This document shows, piece by piece, positions 10,703 through 23,396 of a DNA stretch of 64,000 bases. The position numbers and the translations under genes are program-made. Each line of letters opens with the position of its first letter. The stretch's first letter is position 1. Source of the stretch: Amblyomma americanum. Its lineage: Eukaryota > Arthropoda > Arachnida > Ixodida > Ixodidae. The DNA lies in the NCBI RefSeq assembly GCF_052857255.1, contig NC_135497.1, positions 192,976,530 to 193,040,529 of the forward strand, read 5' to 3'. The notes under the pieces are model-generated. The model was not told where the DNA came from and did not search any database. It saw nothing but the letters and a program-made list of their open reading frames with translations.

Positions 10703-12289
10703 CCTATAGGTGGTGCGACAAAAATCCAAAATGGCTGCTAGGAAGAGAGTAACGCTATTTGGTCTGTGTGCACCATACCACAGTCTTGGCGTTTTATGTG
10801 CGCTGAGCTTAGTAAGCAACAATATGGCACTGTCATTCACTAACCTACTCCACTTGGCAGATATGCTAAGGCTCATTGGATCAGGCCAGGCTGGGATTCA
10901 ATGTTTTATTGCAGGTGGATAAGTGCCCATCAAGCATGCTTCAGATCATTTGCTTCGGTGTGAAAGCTTTCATAATGCTAGATTGGTTGCGTGTAGGCAT
11001 CGGAGCTGCACATACTTTATATGTTAAGGTATTTGTGTTTTCCTTTATTTGCTGTAATGCACATAGCCCGATTTGGTCCATGTACAACACAGCAGTCACA
11101 AAATTGAGCACGCGTGCCAAGCTTGTGGCATGCGGAGCATGTCCAAAGAACTTCCTCGGCGTCCGTCGGTGCGGAGTGTGGTGCTTGACAATAGAATTAA
11201 GTATAGATAGGAAAATGCACTTAATTCACAGGTGCGTGCAGATGTTTTTTGAACATGGAAACAGCGAAAAAGCTTATCTCTTGGCAGTCTAAACATGTAG
11301 CTCTTAAGTGGATGGTGGTTTCTGCTGTTCCCAGCTTGGCCTGCACAGTGCCTTTCTCGGTACAGTCTGTGCCTTCAGGCAGCAGAAAAAAAAAAAACTT
11401 CTTCACTTCTGTGTTTTGAAAACTTTTACGAGAGCATACATATTTCGTGCGGGTTGCATTCTGGTTTATTCTCTCACCCAACGCAACAGCGTCCAGTGAA
11501 AAAATCGAAATAGAGAGGGCGAGTTTGATCGCACGATGATTGGCTGAGTTAGAAAGCGGATTTTCACCAGTGTGATGCTGGCAGCATTTAGCAGCTAAAT
11601 GGGGTTACTCTTGTAATTCCTCACCCCAGCTCATGCAAGCATCACAGAGGGCGAGGTAAATATCACACCGCACAAGCTGGTATTAATTATGACTCTTATA
11701 ATACAGCCAATGTGGCACTCATTACCTTTAAAACTGCCAGGCTTCAAAGTAGTGGTGTTGCAAAGAATCGTCAGTCTTTTATGATTCACCTGGCTTTTGT
11801 AATTCTATAATGTCAGTTGCTTTTGCAAGGCAGACAGTTTCCAGCAGTGCAAACATCTCATAGCAAAACGACTCACATTTTTTATGAGCTGGCTAAGCAC
11901 ACTCATTTTTGTTAGTCGTAGTACTAGAGAACGAATCCATAGGAGTGAAATGTGCACTGCAGACTTTCACAGGTTGCGACATGCATATGTACACCTAACC
12001 GCAGCTTCATCACGCACTGTAACAATAATGGGACCCTAATAATAATGGGAGAATTTTCGGCTGTAGCCGGCTCGGTCAGCATACTGAGGCACCATTGCAT
12101 TCGTCTCCATGTCTTTGAGAAGAAAGAAGGATGAGTGTACGCGCCGCTGACCAAGCAAGAAACGTGCTTATGCTGCCGTCCAGTCGCTCGCAGTACCCTC
12201 TTCCTGGCACTTCTCGCTCTCACCGCCAGGTGGTGATACAGTCTACGGACATTGCGAATAATAATGAGGTGACTGCAGCTTCCACAGCA
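10703..12289. other. Non-coding, nothing recognised
   Basis: Open frames of 60-150 codons on both strands show no domain, signal peptide or compositional signature of a gene. A T-rich acceptor-like tract near 10905-10915 is not followed by a convincing exon. Confidence 0.4.
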
Positions 12290-12361
12290 CAGAGTTGGTT
12301 GGAGGTCAATGGGAACAGGCCTTTGTCCTGGTCTGGACATAGGCTGATGATGATGATAACA
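12290..12361 (+). repeat. 3' end of an RTE-type LINE or RTE-mobilised SINE
   Basis: 'gggaacaggcctttgtcctg', then 'ataggctgatgatgatgat', parallels the 3' end of the RTE LINE at 28261-28320 ('gggagaggcctttgccctgc', 'aaggctgatgatgatgatga'). It ends in a short TGA-repeat tail. The 5' limit is unclear. Confidence 0.55.
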
Positions 12362-15300
12362 ACTGTACATTGTTTTTATTGATTTTGAGCAAGTCTGCGA
12401 AGTTTGAGTTTAAAATTTTGAACATTGTACTTTGGCATGGCTTATAAAGTGTTAGGTGTACACTTAATTGCAAGCATGCAGGCCACATCACGAATGTCCA
12501 CAGGCGCTTTCAGGCCACGCTTTAGGACCTGCAGGCGTTCTTGGCACAGGGTGGTGAAAAGCATACCTCTCTTTCTACTGCCTCAAAGCACCATTGGCCA
12601 CTAGTCGCAGGAGCCTGAGCAGAACTGCTGAAACTTTTCCAAAGTTGCCTGCGTAGTTTGAGGAGGTGCACTTAATGCCAAATGAAATGCAAACACGACA
12701 GTCCGGATGTGAAATCAAAAACAAAGAGGTATTTATTGGAGGAGACAAAATATAGGCATGCTTTTTTTTTCACGGCAAATAATGGTCACTGAACCTTCAA
12801 ACCGAAAATTAACTGTGCTGCAGTCGAATAAAATAACTTAAGTTTACAGTGAATCTGCACCCACATTTAGGACCCTAGCAAAGAATTGCTCCGCAACGAA
12901 AAAGTAGTCAGTTGCTAAAATTTTCTTGTTTGTTATCTAAACAAGAAGCTAATGACAAGGCATTGCAAGCATAAGAATTTTGATGCCTATGGCTTATTTG
13001 ATTGTAGTCGCGTTAAAAAGCTAACTTCATTTGTTGTTCCAATTTGTCAGCAGACTCATGCAGCTAGGACACCCTGGGCCATGGCCCATTGTTATACATA
13101 CTACTGTTTTTTAAGTTGCATCCTACTGTAGTACATCCTAACATAAAATATTGTTACATTGTTTTTAGTGGATTTCTTTAGCGGTGTTTATTGCCTAAGT
13201 TCAGTTGTTCCAGTTGCATTTCATTTCATGCTTATCTGACTAGTATAAGGCTTATCAATCACTCACATGTGCACATGAAAAAAGAAAACCTCTTTGGAAT
13301 TACAGCCACTATGGTGCTAAAGAATAAATGGGTATGCATGACAGTTTTCACAACATGGAATTGCATGAAAACTCTCTGCCATTTGTTGAGAAAACCTCAG
13401 TTTAAAGAATTCAGGTTCTCATGCATGTGCATTTATTTGTCACCCTTAAGTTCTCATCCTTCATGTGTCATGAAGAGTCTGTAGTGTGATACGTACAGAA
13501 ACACTTGTCAAAAAGCTCAATCTGAGCTAGTGCCACCATCTCAGAAATTCAGACACTGAATTTCGTGGCTTCAGTGAGCATAGCACATGCTTCCTGGGTG
13601 TACACCATCACCTTTAAGGACAAGGACTGGGAGATGCTCAGGGCATACATTAATCTTGAAAAATGTTGAATTTAATTGACCAAGCATTCTAGAGTGTGTT
13701 AGATTTAGCATAGGGATGTTTCCATGATGGAACACTGGGACCCTTGAATAGAATCCGTGCTGTGTTCTTAAGTGTACTGCATCTCCCAAGGTTAGGGATT
13801 TATGGATGTAAGTATAAGATTGCTAGTACCATAAAAACCTGCATATAATACGGGGTGTAGTTTGTAGATAGCAAAAATGGAAAAAAAAAAGTTTCCATCC
13901 GCATATAATGCGAGTAAGGTAGTCGGCTCAGACATTCTGGAAGTCTCAAAACCTGAACATCCCCCAATTATTTGTGTATGCCAGACGCCAAATACAACAC
14001 ATGTAGTGCGCGTGCCAAATATCTGGCAGGTACAGATCTGGGCGCTGCGCTCGCACCTACTCATGTCCTGTGCCGTGAGCATGCACAGACCGGGTCTGGC
14101 ATATGCGTGAGCGTGCGGACACTGAGGTGCGCACGCTTCGGAAGTGTCCATAGTTAGTGCTTTAGTGATCATCGTCATCATGTGTACTGTTTTCCAAAAG
14201 GTCCTTGTCAGAGATATCTTTTCACAGAAACACTTCTTCCGTACCGTCGAGCACGTTTGATATCCCGCATTTCTCGAAAATACAACCGGTGAACTTCTCA
14301 GGACTGCTGGCCCAAGTGTCCCCATCAAACTGCGAAGCACAGCTGGAGAGGCCAGTGTCCGACGGCAGTAACTGCAGGCTCTCCCTACCTCATCCACACC
14401 ATGTAGCAGTGCTTGATGCAGTACGAATGCTTTCGGCAGCTACGATTACTTCCTTTTAAGAGCACCAAAGGACTGCTTTTGTGTTCTTGATACCATTGGA
14501 GGTGCGATCGTCCTGGGTGTTGAAATCAAAACCAGCGACCTGTGCCACCGCTAGTGAGCGCCTCCTGTCGCTCGAAGCATGGTGGCATAGGGTGGTGATA
14601 ACGGCGCTCGATAATAACGAAACCAGAACTGCGAATTTTGGCCGAAAATTGTTTGGATCTGCATTGTTGGGGCTTCCAGGGATCGGATCCCATCGCTGCC
14701 AGCAGTTGTCATGGGCTGGGTAGTATGGCCGGTTGCTTTGATGCAGGGTAGCGTTGTTTGGCCAGAGAAGGGACTAGGAAGGATGGAAGCTTGACATTTG
14801 GGACAATGAAGACAGATTTACTGGCATTTAGGAAAACTTATTTACATACTTTACGAAAGAAAGAACGAACAGTCAAGAACTAAGAGTTCATAGCGTCGAG
14901 AGACAGAATGAGCCTTCTCGCTAAGGCCCAGAGCCACTGGATGAGCCTTTTCACTAAGGCCCATAGCTATCGTTTGTACTCAGGATGCTCATTAAATACA
15001 CTGAGGCTCTGCCTCTTTCACCACACGAGACACAGGTTGGAAGAGTCGCCGCACATAGCCCGCAAAGCCCCGTGGGAATGGGCAAGGAGGATTCGGAGGT
15101 CCGCTGCTACTTCGTCCGAAACTGTCAATCACGGCCCACTTGCCCCTTCGACTGTACACCGTCGGTCATGTCTTGCGAGGAACTGCAGACAAAGGGAAGG
15201 TCATCTCCCCCTTTTCGTGTGCGTGGGAAAGATCCCAGCGGCCGCTTCCCCTGGAGGCATCTTTTTTTTTTGTAGGGGTCCTCGTGGCTCAACGATCTGT

Positions 15301-15502
15301 CGAAATTGCCACTTCCATGTGGTCATTCCGGTCGTTGAATCTTTGCTTTAATCGCTGCCGGTTGATGAATCTTCGATTTAATCGCCGGTGTGGATCCCGT
15401 TCATAACAGCATATAATGCGAGGTGGAAATTTGACGTGCTAAAATATGGATAAAAGCTTTGTATTATACGTAAGTTTTACGGTACATTTCAAGGAAAGTA
15501 TT
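12362..15502. other. Non-coding; three GCATATAATRCG words, possible DNA-transposon ends
   Basis: No gene is supported. The word GCATATAATACG/GCATATAATGCG occurs at 13841, 13901 and 15409, bracketing about 1.6 kb. Related 'cgcatttactcgcatag' occurs at 17128. Such words are common in terminal sequences of tick DNA transposons, so 13.84-15.42 kb may be one decayed element, now running into the assembly gap. Open frames inside show no transposase motif. Confidence 0.3.
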
Positions 15503-15602
15503 NNNNNNNNNNNNNNNNNNNNNNNNNNNNNNNNNNNNNNNNNNNNNNNNNNNNNNNNNNNNNNNNNNNNNNNNNNNNNNNNNNNNNNNNNNNNNNNNNN
15601 NN
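15503..15602. other. Assembly gap (100 N)
   Basis: Exactly 100 unknown bases, the usual placeholder for a gap of unestimated length. Order and distance across this point are therefore uncertain. Confidence 0.99.
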
Positions 15603-15982
15603 CCGCGGCCCATAACGTCACCACACACACCTACTGCTGATAAGAGTAAATGACGTGGCTTCACGGTGGGGGCCCCGTTGGAAAGCTCGCTTACTGGTTG
15701 CCGCCGCGGGAGTGGGCCTTATCGGAAAAGCATCCGCCGATAACGCGCAATTTCTATGCCCGCCTGCATGTCTGCGATTTGGCACACTGCATCCTTTTAT
15801 GTCCTCTTTTCGCCTAATAACCATACTTAGGGAGCGCTCGCCCGCTGCAAATCTTTCTCCTCAACCTCAGCCTCTATGATGAAAAGAGCACTGTTTTCAT
15901 CAGAGCTCAAGTGTGCTCACTAGGTGTGCTGGTGACGTAATGCTGCACCCAGATACCCATCCCTGCCCCTCCCCTTTTCTGG

Positions 15983-16187
15983 CTTTGGCGTTCAGCTGCT
16001 GATGGCAAGGTCGCGGCTTCGATCTTGGCCGCGGCGGCCGTATATCGATGGGTGCGAAATACAAAAACGCCCATGCGCCGTGCTTTGTCGGCACGCGTCA
16101 CAGAACCCAGACGGTCGACGTTAATTCTGAGCCCTCGACTGCAGCGTCCCTCATTGCCCATGCGTCGCTTCGGGACGTGAATTAAAC
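15983..16187 (+). repeat. tRNA-headed SINE, variant with 'gcgtcgcttcgggacgtgaa' end
   Basis: It has the shared head-to-body block ('ccgcggcggccg', 'tcgatgggtgcgaaata') and the variant end 'cccatgcgtcgcttcgggac' instead of 'catagcctgagtcgctttgg'. A copy at 53144 has the same variant end, so this looks like a distinct subfamily. Confidence 0.75.
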
Positions 16188-16225
16188 CGCTAATTTACAA
16201 TTTGAACAGCGACAGCTGTTAAGCG

Positions 16226-16675
16226 CCCGTCCCTGGGTTTCGAGTTGTCGTCGTAATAGCAGCATGTCGTAGTCGTCGACGTAGCCGGTGGGTGCGTTGC
16301 CAATGGGAACCGCTCGTCGGAGGGTGGCGACCGTGGAAGGTATCGAGAGTGCGGCGGAACCTCCAGCCGGTGGATGGTTACCGTGAAAGGAGGAGGTTAT
16401 GGTGAGGACGTAACAAAGCGCAGCCGGTGGATGGCTCCCACGGGAACTGCCCGGAGGGTGTAGCGAACAGCATAGGGAAAGGGGTTGTTACCGTCGAAGG
16501 AGGGAGGTGCGGCGAAAGCGTAATGCGCAACCGATTGGTGGTTGCCACGGGAAACACCCAGAGGATAGTGGCCCTGAATGGAGGAGGAGGGTTGCGCAAA
16601 CGAAGAATGGTTGCTATGGGAACCATCTGGAGGTTGGCTACCGTGGAAGGAGCAGGGAGGGTATGGTGAGAACGT
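16226..16675 (+). repeat. GC-rich imperfect minisatellite
   Basis: Leader 'gtcgtagtcgtcgacgtagc' (16266-16285) is followed by about five imperfect units built from 'ccggtggatggctcccacgg', 'gaactgcccggagggtg' and 'accgtggaaggagggaggtg'. Unit length varies, about 70-110 bp. A related leader and unit motif occur at 50108-50580. Open frames through it are repeat artefacts. Confidence 0.7.
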
Positions 16676-17963
16676 GAGAAGTGTAGCACGGCCCATCTGC
16701 GAAAGTTGCTGCGAAACGCGCCGTCCGAGGAGGGAGGGGGTCATCGATGGCACCGCGCTCCAGAGCGGAGGACTAGTGGAGAGGAGAAAAGCCGAGTATG
16801 CGTGGAAAACTGGAGAGAGCCCTAAAACCATACAATTATGGTGTCGCTCTCATATCCTCTACCTCAACATATCGCAAAATATAAATACCTTAACAGCTGT
16901 CGCTGACTCTCGTGTTGCACAGTGGTAACCGTCCAGTCATTTTTTTTTTCCTTTCTGAATGTAAAAAGGCGGCACTTTATTCGACAAGGGCACGTATCCT
17001 GCGCGCCGTAGACGGCATGTTCAACAGTTTTTTTTTGTCAACAGCTTTTTTGTTTATTAACATAGCGAGAAAAAAATGGAATTTTGATTTAATGTGGTAG
17101 AAGACGCGGTCTGCCAGAACGATCACCGCATTTACTCGCATAGTGAACGAACGTTTCCCAAAAACGTCGAAAAATATGGACGGTGCGTCCATTACGCGGG
17201 GAAAATATTCGGGAAAAATTGAAGCTTTGAAAAGAGGACGACGTGAACCCTCCTGGAGTAACTTACGCCATATGGTACTACTCACCTTTTAAGTGAAACA
17301 AAACGGACTCTTCAGGGTGGGCCCTATGCATGGCAGCATAGCCAACAACTTTTTTTTCTTAAACACGCACGTGTAACTAGAATTCACTCTTCAATAGCAC
17401 ATCTCACGTCATTACGCAAAATTTAAAAAAGCTAACATTCCGGGGTTTCAAAATGGACATAGAGGCTGCTGTATGCGTTTTCTCGAACCTGCATGTCCTC
17501 TCTACCGTCGTTCCTTGCGCGGCGGTTCGCGCATCTGCAGCAGAATGATTTACATGCCATCCGTATTACGATTCAGTGTTTCGGAAACGCTGTAGCCTTT
17601 ACTGTTTTCCTCTGTGCTGAGACGTTTTGTGCCATTCAGAGCACGCACTTGGCTACCCTCCAGCATAGCTTGACTCTATACTGCGCCGTCTTCCGACTCT
17701 AAACTCTCCTTCTCAGCTCACGAAGTAACACAAAAATCATTCCAGAGCTTACGTCTGGTGCGAAGCATCACGGCAGCGTGCATGCAGGTTGGGCGCAACA
17801 GCAGCGGCAGCTATGCGCGACGAGAGTACAGGCGCGTATACAGTTCTAAGTATATGCGGAGCACGCGGTCGCTTACTCACTAACAGAAAGAAAATACGAA
17901 GCATGGAACGCTATGCGGAGTTCAACATCCCCGGCCCTGCACCTGGTCTGTGTGGGCATAGCA
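16676..17963. other. Non-coding, nothing firm
   Basis: Mixed composition with T-runs. 'cgcatttactcgcatagtga' near 17128 resembles DNA-transposon terminal sequence. No gene is supported. Confidence 0.35.
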
Positions 17964-18140
17964 GTGGATGACTCCGGGTTAATTTCGACTATCTATACTT
18001 GTTTAGCACGCGCTGACACCGCGAAGCACATCTTGCAGTTCGCCCCCGCCGAAATGCGCTCGCCGGACGCGTGGCCGGGATTCGATCCTGAGACCTTGAG
18101 CTCAGCGGCCGAATGCCATTGAGCCACGGCGATGGGTGCG
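17964..18140 (-). repeat. tRNA-headed SINE, minus strand, diverged
   Basis: Read on the minus strand it begins 'atcgccgtggctcaatggca', has a B-box-like 'aggatcgaatcccggccacg', and continues into the body. The 3' end is degraded. Confidence 0.75.
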
Positions 18141-19737
18141 AGTCATTAAAGGTGCACGCGCGTAGGTGGTGCGCCTGGGCCGGTTGCATATGGAGGAGGC
18201 GCAACATTTGTGGGTTTCTGCTAGCACAGGCGTGAACGCACTTAGAATAGGGCTGCGTGCTCTCGGCGCATTTATGCGAGAAAAAAAATGAATTCGCTGG
18301 CATGTCCTCGAGAACACAAACGAGCGTTTCGGCATTTATTTTCCCAATTAAAACTTCTTTGCGCTCCTATTGCAGGGCTTTCATTTTCTGTGCTAAGCAG
18401 TGCAGGTGGACTCACATAACATTTTCCCCCGGACTTGTGCTATATAGTAAGCAATTTCTAATGATGTTCACGCAGGCCGATAAATCGCTCCGATTGTTAA
18501 AGTTTATTTTTTTTTTCTAGCGGTAATGAAGTATATCAAGTGTTTTCTGACAGAAAAGTCTACGCCTAATATTGGGACTTTTCAATTACTTTTCAGTAGA
18601 ACAGTGGAAGTCATGAAGCAAATTATGCGTATCTCTAAACCGCGTGTTCAAAGTGTATTCTAAAGTTATTTCCATAAAACCGTTGTGTTCAGCAGAACTG
18701 CGTGTTCACGACATTCTAAATTCCTCTGCTCGTTTGTAAAAATAAGCGAACTTTCTAGAGCACATAGTCTCCCTGGTGGTCAGGCCAAAAATTCGACACA
18801 CTGTCTTTTACAAATTTAGAGTTTGGCCTACGCACGACAGGTTTAAAAAAGGTCACCTTTACATATCCGCCATACCGAGAAAAAAAAAGCACTCACTTCG
18901 TCGCCTATGCAAAAGCGTCCTTGTGTTTTCGCGTATAGTATTTTGCATAATTTAGAGATGATGTAATATTTGTGCTTTAGAAGGTGAGAAAGCTTCAAAA
19001 GAAACCAATTCAAGTCACTTTTTTTTTTTCGTGCGAAAGACGTTCGCACTCTCAGTTTTCCTTATATGGAAGCCCATCAGCCACGGCTCGTACTCAATTC
19101 GGGTCAAGCTCGCTGAATTACTAAGCAGATCCGCAAGAAAAGAAGTTGTGCCACTTACAAAACAACTTTGTAATGAAGTCTAACTATCGCGCACGCTATC
19201 ATCGTGGTGTCGTGTTCAAGCACAGTAGGACGCGTCGCTGAGAATGCATAGTTTTCTAACAAGAGCAAGGCTGTGGCGATCCGTCGTTTTCTGTGTGCAC
19301 ACCAATTAGGCCGTTCGATTGCGAGCGACAGTCCGAAATGGTGGCGGTCAGTGTCGATGGCGCTAAGAAACAACAAGTCACGAGCACTTTGCAATGCTTG
19401 GTCCGGTATAGCAGCTTGCTGCTTACATGCTAAGCTCGTATACACTGAGGAGACTGGAAGTTAGGAGCCACGCAGACCCTGTCCTGCACAGTTTATCGCC
19501 ATTCGAGCGCAAGCCACAGCTTGTGCAATCAAATCACAATCCGAATACACAAAGCCGACAGCGGGCTATAGAGGACGGCGCTTGTTTGGCGGGAACCCTC
19601 GCTCGCGTGCGCCGGGCGATCACAGCAGCCGAATGGGCAGGTGCATGCAAGCCGGTCGGGAGTCGTTTTCATATGCGAACAGCCGTCAAAATATCGGCCT
19701 GTGATTTGCTTGTGTCAGTTCAGTTTGGTTCCAACAA
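18141..19737. other. Non-coding, nothing recognised
   Basis: AT-rich with poly-T runs; no exon-like frame or named repeat was seen. Confidence 0.35.
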
Positions 19738-19920
19738 CTGCCTCGGTGGCTCAGCCGTCAAGTAATTCTGCTGCTTGATCCCAGGGTCGCGGCGTCGAAT
19801 CCCGGGCCGCGTTTTGATGGAGGCGATACGCAACAGGCGTATTCATCCAAAGTCACACTCGGCGAAAAGCTAATTCGTCCGAAGTCCTCCAGTGCGGCGT
19901 CGCTCGTGTAAACCCACGTG
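19738..19920 (+). repeat. tRNA-headed SINE, diverged
   Basis: 'ctgcctcggtggctcagccg' (head), 'cgtcgaatcccgggccgcg' (B-box region), 'ttttgatggaggcgatacgc' (body start). The body is strongly diverged from the Ruka consensus seen elsewhere. Confidence 0.7.
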
Positions 19921-20058
19921 CAACATATGAGACGTATAAACTGCGCTCGCAATACAACTCTTGTGGCCTGCTTGCATGTTGATGGTTGGTTGGCTAACTG
20001 ATGTTTATAGACTCCTAGGTGCCAAGCGACACTGTGTGGGATATACCAGACACGCAGT

Positions 20059-20222
20059 AGTGGAGGGCGTCATACTGATTTCAACCACCTGGGGTTTTTT
20101 AACGCGCGCTGGCATCGCGCAGCACACGGACGTCCGCCTTCATCGAAACGCGGCCGGGATCGGACCCGTGAACTCGTGCTCAGTATCTGAATGCCATATA
20201 TCCACAGAACCACCGACGCGGG
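20059..20222 (-). repeat. tRNA-headed SINE, minus strand
   Basis: On the minus strand it reads from 'acccgcgtcggtggttctgt' through 'gggtccgatcccggccgcgt' to 'aaaaaaccccaggtggttga' and 'gccctccac'. It is a Ruka-like body with a diverged head. Confidence 0.78.
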
Positions 20223-21525
20223 TGCACATTAATCGCATCACTACATAATTAAAACTCGATATGTGGCAAATGCATCGCATTTGCTCTTTGCATTCCTCCT
20301 TTTGCGCGACTTTCGTGGTCTTCCTCAGCCGCTTTTTCTTATTATTTTTTGAGACAGCTCAGTGATGGCACTCAGTTTTGACATTGCAACCTCTATCATA
20401 ATGCATGCGTGGTGTATACGATGGCGTCGTACGGCGTGTTGAGGACGTTGCTGCCTGGCTACTGGGAATGCTGGCCTTTCGTCACGCTTCCGGCGCTTGC
20501 TCCGCCGTTGTGACACTTCAGATAAGCGTTGAAAAAAAAAAAAAATCCGTACCCGATCGGGGCAGAGCTCTGTGTCATTTTTAGAGAAACGCTTTTGGGC
20601 TGCAGATAAACGTTAAAAATTTTGTTAGAGAAACGCTACAGTGACAGCTGGAAATGCTTCTAGCGTTTCTTGCTGCCACTGTCACAGTTCGATTTCGTTG
20701 TCGACAGGCGCCGATACATCCGTAGTATTTCCATTTTGCGATCACCAACTTCAGAAGCGGCAGAAATTAAATTTGCCTCACGTACGCCTTTCTACTGGTT
20801 GCGAAAATTCTTGTGGCGCATGCAGCGTCATATACGCGTACACTGTCCCGAGTGCGCCTCTAAATACAAAGCGCCGGGCGTACGATGCGGTGCGGTTGGT
20901 GACTAACGGTGCTGTGACGTCAGATGACGCGCAGCGCCGGCTCGCAGTGCGCGGCACGATTTCCTGCTCTTGACAGAAATCCGTGGCAGTGCAGTTGCTC
21001 GCCCGTGAAATTAGAAATAGAGAGGCCCCCGTTGTATACATACGCTGCACTGCGGGTATATATTTTCCCATTTCCCGAGGCCCACTTGACTACACTGTAT
21101 ACCGTTGGTGAATAACTGCTCCGCATACCCTGGTGCAATTTACTGGCATAACGTTAACGTGTTGCGTGGTATGTTGCAATCTCGGCCTTCCTGGCGGGAT
21201 CTGCTAGATGATATGACGGTAGTTTACAAAACACGCACTCATATTCGCACTCAGACAAGCTCTCTCTCTCTCCGCGCTTTTAAGACGAGAGGGAGCGGGC
21301 GATTGTAACATATATATTAACTGATCTAATAAGCAGCAATTTTCCCTAACGTAAGTAGCCGATGTAGACATACAGACTGTCTGAGCACTTTCTAAAACTT
21401 CCAAAAAGCATATAGGGTGTTTGAAATGGAAAGAAAATATTTTCAGGAACACACTCGCAGCCGCGGCGCACGTGAGTTAATCAGAAATTATAATTATTAG
21501 CTTATCATCATATAGCATTTACTAA
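20223..21525. other. Non-coding, nothing recognised
   Basis: Contains short A-runs and T-runs. No exon-like segment or recognised repeat. Confidence 0.35.
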
Positions 21526-21960
21526 TCACCTTTTAAGCAATGAACACAGTCTAGTGGTTAGTTCTTGAAGAACAAAAACAGCGCAGCAACAGGGACAAGA
21601 AATAAGAAGACGGGACAGGCGCTGACTAACAACGGAATTGTTTATTGAAAAGGAACGCATAAAATGTACTCTCTTTACCACCAAGAGCGCGCATGGGCTG
21701 CACCAACGACACTGGTAAGCTGACAACTTCAGCCATGGTGATCGAGATACAATAGTCATGAACGAGCACGGATGGGGTGCTTGCGCATGTGTCGCGGTTT
21801 TTGTGAATATGAAGTGCTTCGCTGATTTCTCTAGTTACCTTATCTTTGTGATTGTGGTTAGTTCTTATGGCTAGTTCGTAGCCTGTGCGACAGCATGTCC
21901 AGAAAGAGCTACAGAATAGATTTTTGACAAGGACAAGATGTGGCAGAAGTTGTGTTCAGT
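21526..21960 (-). pseudogene. Penelope-like element 3' end with GIY-YIG tail
   Basis: Read on the minus strand, an open stretch gives ELAIRTNHNHKDKVTREISE, then ALHIHKNRDTC and CASTPSVLVHDYCIS. This resembles the C-terminal end of Penelope-like polyproteins, after the GIY-YIG endonuclease core (pattern REIxEAxxI...CVSxPSxxL). The downstream untranslated end, around 21540-21640, contains 'aacagcgcagcaacagggac' and 'gacgggacaggcgctgac'. Very similar words flank the fragment at 47655-48190. Reverse transcriptase is absent. Family assignment rests on pattern memory only. Confidence 0.5.
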
Positions 21961-21999
21961 GTCCCTTTAAAGCCTTAATCAGCTAGAATTAGCCGGTTT

Positions 22000-22527
22000 C
22001 TTAAAGGGGCTCTGAAACGCCTTCCGACGAGAGCACATTAACTCTCTTAATCACTGCACTGTGTTGCCATGAAACCAGAGCCAAATAATACTCTTCTACA
22101 CGCAGCAGACGACCCACAGTCACGCGTCAAAGTTGGCGAGCCCTTCCCGGCGACTTTGTCATGCTCGCACCCTCCTCCGTCCCCCGCATCTGCGTAGACA
22201 TGGTGAGAGGTGGCCATTGGTTAGATTCTTTCAGACGTCAGGCAGCTACCGTGGCCGCGGCCAATAAGCCGCCTAGCTCCGGCGGGTGGGGAAGCTCCGC
22301 CCGAGAGGGGGGTCGGCGAAGGAGCGCCTACCTTCCAGCGTGCAAAAAGTGACGAGAGGAGAGGGAAAGGCGCGAAGACGCTGAAATTCAAATTTTAACT
22401 ACATATAACTCAGCTTCTACGAAGCGCATTTAAAAAATCCTTGCTGGACACTATTCGTGAAGCGGCGTGCTTCAATAGCCCAGGCATGCCGCAACATTAT
22501 TAGAGCCCCCTTCATAGCGCCTTTAAG
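22000..22527. mobile_element. MITE-like element with TIRs
   Basis: The left end 'cttaaaggggctctgaaacg' and the reverse complement of the right end, 'cttaaaggcgctatgaaggg', are related. The interior is non-coding and GC-rich. The left neighbour 'gtgtccctttaaag' (21960-21973) looks like the end of another such element. Interior frames show no transposase. Confidence 0.5.
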
Positions 22528-23396
22528 TGATGAAGGTGTGCGAAACGTTTCAGTCATGAAGTTGTAAAATGTTAGTAAAAACTATGAAGGGCGTAATTTT
22601 CGCTCCAATAGTGACACTGCGAAACGCCCTGAAGAAAGCGCAGAAAATCCGAAACGTTCGCCGCAAGAGTGTGCTTTGAACAGCAGCGCTCCCTTATTGG
22701 CCGTTCAATTGTCGGTTAAGTTCGCACAGCTGAAGTCGCTTTCTGCTCGCGCAAGCGCTCGAAATCTTGTTGTCCTCCAAGATTTCGCGCGCTTCTTTCA
22801 GATTAAAAAAAATTAAAGTGAAGCGATCCCTTCAGTAATTATGTACTCTCCGGCGTCTTTTGATGCCCTACAACTTCCTCGGTGACCCTAAGTTTCATGT
22901 AGCTCCGTCGGTTATCTTTAGCCTATTAAGGCAGCTTATTAGGTCTATCTAGTTGTTTCGAAAAGTACGAAGAAACGCATACGACTTTCCGCTCCAGGCG
23001 ACCGCAAAGTATGCTCCCTCAGTTTTGATTTACCGGCAACAATTATAGTTGCTTTTTGACCCTTGGCTCATGTTGCTGCGATACCCTGAACATATACGGT
23101 GCGGCCACTGCCTCACGTACAGGCGGCTAGTGTACAAGATGCGGTGGGGGCGTCCACCCAGGTCCCAGCTCTGGATGCCTGTCAGACAGCGAGAGGTGTA
23201 CATCGCTGCACGGGAGCGGCATGACATCGACCCGTGACTATAGGGCCGACTGACACAAGTGTACGGCGCGCCGCTGCGCAGATGGCTGTGTAGGCGATGG
23301 AGCTGACATGCCCGAGCATCTTCCTCTGGCAGATTCCGATGTCTTCACTGCGCGTGTTGTCTAAGCATATCTACTCCTTCCAGCAAGGAGTGTAAA
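22528..23396. other. Non-coding, nothing recognised
   Basis: No coding or repeat signature was seen. Confidence 0.35.

Noticed and set aside
11041..11300. Possible exon in the frame 10876-11292
   Set aside because: No homology, no consistent splice borders, and composition like the surrounding non-coding DNA.
13792..14397. 201-codon minus-strand frame
   Set aside because: No transposase or other motif, and it overlaps possible transposon end words.
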